From contig NZ_JAIMID010000033.1 in assembly GCF_019966535.1 (NCBI RefSeq), positions 1 to 47,785 of the forward strand: a stretch of DNA of 47,785 nucleotides, in the 5' to 3' direction. Shown piece by piece: positions 42,317 through 47,785 of the stretch. How positions within the stretch are numbered: position 1 is the first letter of the stretch; each line of letters opens with the position of its first letter. The stretch is from Mesobacterium pallidum (GTDB lineage: Bacteria; Pseudomonadota; Alphaproteobacteria; Rhodobacterales; Rhodobacteraceae). The position numbers were made by a program, and so were the translations under genes. The notes beneath the pieces were generated by a model that worked only from the letters and a program-made list of their open reading frames with translations, was not told the DNA's origin and did no database searches.

Positions 42317-43486
42317 ATGAAATTTGCACGAACCCTTGCCGCGCCGCTGGTCGCGCTGGCCTTCGCCTTTCCCGCCCAAGCCGAACAGGGCGTCGACAGC
42401 GCCTCGGTGATCTTTGCACAGGTCGCCGCGCTGGACGGTCCGGCCGGCGCGCTTGGGTCGGGCATGCGCGATGGTCTGCTTGCCGCCTTCGAAGAGGCGA
42501 ACCGCGCCGGCGGCATCCACGGCCGGATGATCAGGCTCGACAGCATCGACGACGGCTACGAGCCCGACCAGTCGGTGGCCGCCGTCCGCTCGGTTATCGA
42601 TGGCAATGCCCACCTGGGGCTGATCGGACCGGTCGGCACGCCCACCACCCTCGCCACGCAGCCCCTGGCGACCGAGGCCGGGATGCCCTTCATCGGGCCC
42701 TTCACCGGCGCCGGGTTCCTGCGCGAAGCCGGCCTGTCGAACGTGGTCAACGTGCGCGCCACCTACGACACGGAAACCGAGGCCTGGATCGCCTACCTGG
42801 TCGACCAGATGGGCATGGAGTCCGTCGCCATCCTGTATCAGGACGACGGCTTTGGCCGGGTCGGCCTGGCCGGCGTCACCGCCGCGCTTGAACGGCGTGG
42901 CATGACCCTGGCCGCCGAGGGGACCTATACCCGCAACACGACGGCCGTGAAATCGGCGCTGCTGGACATCCGCAAGGCCGAACCGGATGCGGTCGTGATG
43001 GTCGGCGCGTACAAGCCCATCGCCGAGTTCATCAAGCTCTCGCGCAGGCTCAAGTTCGACCCGACCTTCGTCAACATCTCCTTCGTGGGCTCCGACGCAC
43101 TGGCGGCCGAGCTTGGCGCCAACGGCGACGGGGTCATCATCAGCCAGGTCGTGCCCTTCCCGTGGGACGCCACCCTGCCCATCGTGGCCGAGTACCAGGC
43201 CGCGATCACCGCGCAGGACGCAGGCGCCCATCCCAGCTTTGTCACGCTCGAAGGCTACCTGGTCGGCCGTGTCGCCCTGCGCGCGCTCGAGGCCGCGGGG
43301 CCCGAGCTGACCCGCGACGGCTACCTGGCCGCGCTGAACGCCCTCGGCAGCTTTGACCTCGGGGGCCTCGCCTTCAGCTACGGCCCCGGGGACAACCAGG
43401 GGCTCGACTCGGTGTTCATGACCCGCATCACCGCCGATGGCACCTTCGAGATCGTGCCGACCGAGGAAAAGCACGCCCGGAACTGA
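42317..43486 (+). CDS. Periplasmic branched-chain-amino-acid-type binding protein (orphan)
   Basis: A 389-residue type I periplasmic binding protein of the Leu/Ile/Val (Peripla_BP_6) class. The signal peptide is 'KFARTLAAPLVALAFAFPAQ', cleaved after 'AQA'. Family features are 'EEANRAGGIHGRMIRLDSID', 'LIGPVGTPTTLA' and 'VAILYQDDGFGRVGLAGVTA'. No permease or ATPase genes are nearby. The next gene, 88 bp on, is a chemoreceptor. The inferred role is ligand capture for chemotaxis or sensing rather than for import. The ligand is unknown. GGAG precedes the ATG. Confidence 0.88.
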   Translation: MKFARTLAAPLVALAFAFPAQAEQGVDSASVIFAQVAALDGPAGALGSGMRDGLLAAFEEANRAGGIHGRMIRLDSIDDGYEPDQSVAAVRSVIDGNAHLGLIGPVGTPTTLATQPLATEAGMPFIGPFTGAGFLREAGLSNVVNVRATYDTETEAWIAYLVDQMGMESVAILYQDDGFGRVGLAGVTAALERRGMTLAAEGTYTRNTTAVKSALLDIRKAEPDAVVMVGAYKPIAEFIKLSRRLKFDPTFVNISFVGSDALAAELGANGDGVIISQVVPFPWDATLPIVAEYQAAITAQDAGAHPSFVTLEGYLVGRVALRALEAAGPELTRDGYLAALNALGSFDLGGLAFSYGPGDNQGLDSVFMTRITADGTFEIVPTEEKHARN

Positions 43487-43492
43487 CCGACC

Positions 43493-43524
43493 GGCCGCGC
43501 GCGGGCACGGTTCCGCGCGCGGCC
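43493..43524. terminator. Perfect 12-bp hairpin between binding protein and chemoreceptor genes
   Basis: GGCCGCGCGCGG and CCGCGCGCGGCC pair perfectly around an 8-nt loop, 7 nt after the binding-protein stop. No T tract follows, so it may act as a partial stop or an mRNA 3'-end stabiliser that lets the binding protein be made in excess over the receptor. Confidence 0.5.
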
Positions 43525-43574
43525 CCCTGACCCGAGGGCCGCGCCCCGCGCGACGCCCCAACCACGGTGCCACG

Positions 43575-46358
43575 ATGGAAAACCCCCGGTCTCGCAACCC
43601 GTTCGGCAGCATTGCCTTCAAGGTCTCGGGCATCCTGCTTGCCATGGCGGTCACGACCGCGGCCGCGATCGGCATCGCCACGATGGTGTTCGGCGCCATG
43701 GCCAGCTCGATCGGGTCGCTGATGACCGTCGCCGTGCCCAACCTCGAGGCCAGCGCCATCGTCATCGACCGGATCAGCGCGACCAAGGATGCGCTGACCA
43801 ACCTCGGCACCACCGACAGCGAAGGGACACTGGACGCCAACGCCGCCAACCTGGCCCGCGCGCGGGCCGAGCTCGAGGCCGCGGTGTCCGACCTGCCCGA
43901 GGCTTCGGTGGCGCGCATCCAACCCATGCTGAACGATCTCGGCTCGGCCACCGAGCGCATGCGCGGCGCCCTGGCCGAAAGGTTCGTCGCCGAGGCCCAC
44001 ATGTCGGACGAGATCGCGCGCTTTTCCGAGGTGTCGCAAGGCACCCGGGCGCTACTGGCAGAAGCCGCGGACGATGCGCTCTACAACCTTGTCCTCGGCG
44101 GCGAGCAGACCGTCGAGACCGTGCAGGGCACGCTTTCGACCCTGACCGAAGTCGAGTTCCAACGCCTGCAGGCCGCTCTCGACACCCGGGCCGAGATCAA
44201 CCTGGCCGTCGGCATCGCGCTGGCGCTGACCGCGACCTCGGACCCGGCCTTCGCCTCGATCCTGCGCGACGTGGTGCAGGGCGGCGTCGACCGGCTGGGC
44301 CGGAACCTCGACACCCTGTCCGAGGCGCCGGGCCTGGCCGATTACATCGCACCGCTTCGGGCCACCCACGCGCAGCTGGACACCCTGGCACAGCGCGGCT
44401 TCCCCCGCCGCGGCGCCCTGCAGGACCAGTTGCTGGGCCTGCGCCAGGAAAGCGACGCGGCGCTGAGCGAGCTGATCGACACCATGTCCTTCGACCTCGC
44501 CATCATGGCCGAGGAGACGGCAAGCGCGAACGAGGCCGAGATCCGCCGCCTGCTTGGCGATGAGGTGGCCGCGCTGCAGCGCGCCGGCGCCATCGAGGCC
44601 GCGGTCAACCGGGTCTTCATCGCGGCCCTGCTCGGCGTGGTCGCCGAGGATCTCGAGCGCGTGGAAGGCGCGCAGGTGCAACTGACCGAGGCCGTCGGGC
44701 AGCTGATGACCGTGGCCGGCGACGGCCCGGTGGACGCCGCGCTGCAGGCCCAGCTGGACGCCATCGCCGCGATCACCGACCCCGGGGCCGGCCTGCTGGT
44801 GGCCCGCCGGATCTTCCTGGACGCCGATGCCGCCTCGGTGGCCCGGGCCGGCGAGGCAGGGGCCATCCTGACCGACATCGCGACAAACGCGCGCGTGGAG
44901 GGGGCGAGTGCGCTCGCGGCCATGGTCGCCTCGGGCAATTCCGTCCTGTCGGGGACCGAGGTCGCGCAGCAGCAGATGCGCCTGATCGCGGCGCTCGGGC
45001 TGGCCGTCGTGTTGGCCGCGCCGGTCCTGACCTGGCTGCTCGTGGTGCGCCCCATGGGCCGCGTGACCCGGGTGACGGAGCGTCTGGCTTCGGGCGACCT
45101 GGCCCCGGTTACCGGCTTTTCCCGCACCGGCGGCGAGGTCGGGCGCATGGCCGCGGCGCTCGGCGTCTTCCGCAACAGCCTGATCGAGCGCGAGGAGATG
45201 CAAGAGCAGGAACGCCGCCGCGAACGCGACCAGCAGGCCGCCGCGCGCAGGGCCGCCGAGGACACCGCCCGACGCGAGGCCGAAGCCGCCGCCGAGAAGG
45301 AACGGCGCGCCCGCGAGGCGCACGAGCGCGACGCCTGCGAGGCCGCGGAGCGCGCGCGGCGCGAGCGCGAGATCCAAGCGGAGCGCGACGCCCGCGCGGC
45401 CGAACAGGCGCAGGTGGTCTCGACCCTGGGAACCGCGCTGGAACGGCTGTCGGACGGCGACCTCACCACGTCGATCGACACCGCCTTCACCGGGGATTAC
45501 GAGGCGCTGCGCACCAATTTCAACGCCGCCGTGCAGTCGATCTCGCGCGTGATCCACAACCTCACCGACGGCGCCCAGGTGGTGAGCGACTCATCCGCGG
45601 CCATCGCCGCGGCCGCGAACGACCTGGCCGGCCGGACCGAGCGCAACGCCGCCTCGCTCGAGCAGACCGCCGCCGCCGTCTCCGAGCTCGAGGCGACCGC
45701 CCGCCACACCGCCGAAGCCGCGCAGACCGCCAACTCCGCCATGAGCGACGCGCGCCGCCAGGCCGAGGACACCCGCCAAAGCGTCGATTCCGCCGTCTCG
45801 ACCATGGCCGGGATCGAGGAATCCTCGGAGGTCATCTCCAAGATCGTCGGCCTGATCGAGAGCATCGCCTTCCAGACCAACCTGCTGGCGCTCAACGCCG
45901 GGGTCGAGGCGGCCCGCGCCGGCGAGCAGGGCCGCGGCTTTGCCGTCGTCGCGACCGAGGTCCGGGGCCTCGCGCAGCGCGCCTCGGAAGCGGCGAGCGA
46001 GATCACCGCGATGATCTCGACCACCCGGTCACAGATCGCCTCGGGCGTGACCATCGTCAACGAGGCGGGCTCGGCGCTCGGCGGCATCCTGACGCTGATC
46101 GAGGCGGTCTCGGCCCAGGTCGAGAGCATCGCCACCGGCGCCCGCGAACAGGCCGCCACCGTGTCCGAGATCACGACCGCCGTGTCGCATATCGACGGCT
46201 CGATGCAGCAGAACGCCGCCATGTTTGAGGAATCGCTCGCCACCAGCGAGGTCCTGCGTCAGAAGTCCGAGGAACTCCTGGCCCTCTCGCGCCAGTTCAG
46301 GAACAGCTCCGGGGGTGGCTCGGACCGGTTTCCCCGATCGATCCCCCGGGTGGCCTGA
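43575..46358 (+). CDS. Methyl-accepting chemotaxis protein with two HAMP domains
   Basis: 927 residues. TM1 is at about 12-38. A long helical periplasmic region (about 40-465) has no named sensor domain. TM2 is at about 468-490 ('LGLAVVLAAPVLTWLLVV'). HAMP 1 follows ('RVTERLASGDLAPVTGFSRT'), then a charged coiled coil (about 545-615), HAMP 2 ('LERLSDGDLTTSIDTAFTGD') and the signalling domain with hairpin tip 'IAFQTNLLALNAGVEAARAG' near 763. The tip reads AGVEAA where AAVEAA is usual. ATG 43575 is chosen because it precedes the first membrane helix; the ribosome site is poor. It should signal to CheA/CheW, possibly via the upstream binding protein. Confidence 0.92.
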   Translation: MENPRSRNPFGSIAFKVSGILLAMAVTTAAAIGIATMVFGAMASSIGSLMTVAVPNLEASAIVIDRISATKDALTNLGTTDSEGTLDANAANLARARAELEAAVSDLPEASVARIQPMLNDLGSATERMRGALAERFVAEAHMSDEIARFSEVSQGTRALLAEAADDALYNLVLGGEQTVETVQGTLSTLTEVEFQRLQAALDTRAEINLAVGIALALTATSDPAFASILRDVVQGGVDRLGRNLDTLSEAPGLADYIAPLRATHAQLDTLAQRGFPRRGALQDQLLGLRQESDAALSELIDTMSFDLAIMAEETASANEAEIRRLLGDEVAALQRAGAIEAAVNRVFIAALLGVVAEDLERVEGAQVQLTEAVGQLMTVAGDGPVDAALQAQLDAIAAITDPGAGLLVARRIFLDADAASVARAGEAGAILTDIATNARVEGASALAAMVASGNSVLSGTEVAQQQMRLIAALGLAVVLAAPVLTWLLVVRPMGRVTRVTERLASGDLAPVTGFSRTGGEVGRMAAALGVFRNSLIEREEMQEQERRRERDQQAAARRAAEDTARREAEAAAEKERRAREAHERDACEAAERARREREIQAERDARAAEQAQVVSTLGTALERLSDGDLTTSIDTAFTGDYEALRTNFNAAVQSISRVIHNLTDGAQVVSDSSAAIAAAANDLAGRTERNAASLEQTAAAVSELEATARHTAEAAQTANSAMSDARRQAEDTRQSVDSAVSTMAGIEESSEVISKIVGLIESIAFQTNLLALNAGVEAARAGEQGRGFAVVATEVRGLAQRASEAASEITAMISTTRSQIASGVTIVNEAGSALGGILTLIEAVSAQVESIATGAREQAATVSEITTAVSHIDGSMQQNAAMFEESLATSEVLRQKSEELLALSRQFRNSSGGGSDRFPRSIPRVA

Positions 46359-46871
46359 GGCCGGTCCGGGACGCGGCGCCGCCGCGCGCCGCACCATGCG
46401 TCGGCCGGTTGGCGGCAGCCCTGACCGGCGCATGAACAACCTGGTTTGCATGCCTCGCGGCCTCCCTCTTGCCGAAGCCACGCTGCCTGCGCGCGCCCGG
46501 GTGCCACACGGACCCGGGGCGACCAGACCGCGACAGGGCGGCGCCGGGGCCCCTCTCGCATCATCACCCGCCGCCGCCAGTGCAAGGCCGCACCCACCGA
46601 CGCCCGGGCCTGTCGCGACGGCGACGCGCACAAGTCCAAGACACAGCTGCACCGAACCGTTCCACGGCCGCGCGAATTCCCCGAATCTCCGGCCGGTGTC
46701 CTTGACGGACCGGTCCACTTGTCCAATGGTAAACCATCCTCCATCGTGCCAGCCCATTTTCCGGACCCTGGATGCAATCACGAACCAGGCGGAGTTCGAT
46801 ACCAGAGCGTTTTCCGAATGGGCCCGACCGGCCTGACTGGTCCCAATACTTTTTACGGAGTGACCTTTCGC
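46359..46871. other. Intergenic region, probable promoter of the adhesin gene
   Basis: 513 bp. The first half is G+C-rich with only chance frames. The second half becomes less G+C-rich and holds a TTGACG (46702) that could be a -35 box, a perfect GGACCGGTCC palindrome (46707-46716) and ATGGT-AA-ACCAT (46726-46737). GGAG occurs 11 bases before the next ATG. No gene is seen. Confidence 0.45.
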
Positions 46872-47785
46872 ATGCCCCCAATTGCAAATGATGATGCCCT
46901 GTCGGGCGACCGCGATGTCACGGGCAACGTCGGCTATTACGAGATGGGCACCGGCCAAGGCGCCAACTCGCAAATCGCATCGATCACGGCCGGCGGGCAT
47001 ACGGCGGTCAATATCTTGAACCTGAGCGCGGCCGAGTTGGCCGGGATCGACGTTCTGGTCATACAGAACCCCAGCAACGGCAACTATTCCAGCGAATTCC
47101 GGACCCAGTTGCCGGTGATCCACCAGGCGGTCGAGGACGGCCTCGTGCTGGTCATCCATGACCGCTACGTCGAGACCGCCGAAAACATCCTGCCGGGCAG
47201 CGAGGGATTCGACATCCGGCGTGTAACGGGTAACCGCGACATCGAGTTGCTGGACGATGCGCATCCCATCGCCGATGGAGTCGGCGGTGTCGTCAGTGAC
47301 ACCAGCCTCGACAACGGCAACTCGAGCAGCCATGGCTACGCGGTCGCGGGCAGCCTGCCCGGCACCGCCGACCTGATCCTGAGCATGGCGAACACCGGCA
47401 ACATCGTCACCTTTGCCTATGAATACGGCGCGGGCGACGTCATCTATTCCTCCATTCCCCTGGATTACTACCTTGCCTCGAACTCGACCTCGGCCGTCAA
47501 TCTCGGCATGCGGGCCTATGCCGCCAACCTGATCGACTACGCGGCCAACGTGCTGGCCGAAAAGCTTTTCACCAACGAAGACACCCCCGCCCTGATCGAC
47601 GTGGCGGACCTTCTGGCCAATGACAGCGACCCGGACGGCGGCACGCTGGCGGTGTCGGGCGTGGCGGCGACCAGCACGCTGGGCGCGGCGCTGACGCTGA
47701 ACCTCGATGGCACGATCACCTACGACCCCACCGGCTCGGCCACGCTGGACGCGCTGTCGCAGGGCGACCGGGTCGAGGACAGCTT
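46872..47785 (+). CDS. Large repeat adhesin with VCBS/cadherin-like domain (partial, 3' end cut off)
   Basis: Open from ATG 46872 to the window end (304 codons, no stop). The first ~230 residues start 'MPPIANDDALSGDRDVTGNV' and include 'LAGIDVLVIQNPSNGNYSSE' and 'VEDGLVLVIHDRYVETAENI'. This segment, of alpha/beta look, is not one I can name. From about residue 235, 'FTNEDTPALIDVADLLANDS' and 'DPDGGTLAVSGVAATSTLGA' form a typical VCBS/cadherin-like repeat, as in giant surface proteins, which often end in RTX repeats. There is no N-terminal signal peptide, consistent with type I secretion. Confidence 0.75.
   Translation, partial: MPPIANDDALSGDRDVTGNVGYYEMGTGQGANSQIASITAGGHTAVNILNLSAAELAGIDVLVIQNPSNGNYSSEFRTQLPVIHQAVEDGLVLVIHDRYVETAENILPGSEGFDIRRVTGNRDIELLDDAHPIADGVGGVVSDTSLDNGNSSSHGYAVAGSLPGTADLILSMANTGNIVTFAYEYGAGDVIYSSIPLDYYLASNSTSAVNLGMRAYAANLIDYAANVLAEKLFTNEDTPALIDVADLLANDSDPDGGTLAVSGVAATSTLGAALTLNLDGTITYDPTGSATLDALSQGDRVEDS

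Overview
The window looks like a chromosome or large-replicon segment of a G+C-rich alphaproteobacterium, most likely Rhodobacteraceae (roseobacter/Paracoccus type). The grounds are the hmuSTUV-exbBD-tonB heme locus, a MOT1-type molybdate carrier beside a molbindin, TAXI-type TRAP transport, a very large RTX protein, and several IS families common in that group. The half right of about 25 kb reads as clearly more G+C-rich than the left half. That is an impression from reading, not a computed value.

Left part (1-17.1 kb). The tail of an IS3 transposase is followed by a pirin/FAD-oxidoreductase pair facing a LysR regulator. A broken IS1182-type element comes next. Then comes a minus-strand cluster: TAXI-TRAP permease, TAXI binding protein, a cytoplasmic sulfatase and a SulP anion transporter. 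Together these could import a sulfate ester, cleave it in the cytoplasm and move the sulfate. A divergent IclR regulator heads the cluster. Next is the homogentisate branch of tyrosine breakdown (hmgA-maiA-fahA). Its fourth gene, acetoacetyl-CoA synthetase, was translationally coupled to fahA but is now a decayed remnant. Similar 17-bp inverted repeats lie in front of the IclR/TRAP pair and of hmgA, suggesting one IclR-type regulon. A frameshifted cupin remnant follows.

Middle (17.1-25.6 kb). A compact four-gene recombinase module holds a protein with three HTH-like segments behind a hairpin that buries its ribosome-binding site, a shortened recombinase-like protein, and two complete tyrosine recombinases overlapping by ATGA. 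I consider this the most unusual locus here. It is followed by about 3 kb of eroded sequence with an IS3 remnant and no convincing intact gene.

Right part (25.6-47.8 kb). A 1983-residue RTX/LamG protein lies on the minus strand. After it come a MOT1 molybdate transporter facing a molbindin, an IS66 remnant and a small SH3 lipoprotein. The heme uptake operon follows: hmuS-hmuT-hmuU-hmuV, an ABM-fold monooxygenase, a glyoxalase-fold protein, a small exported protein, exbB, two exbD genes and tonB. One ExbD has Asp and the other Asn at the key membrane position. Then come a DUF2218 gene, an orphan periplasmic amino-acid-type binding protein followed by a large chemoreceptor, and the 5' part of a VCBS/cadherin-like repeat adhesin that runs off the window. 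I saw no tRNA, rRNA or CRISPR array.
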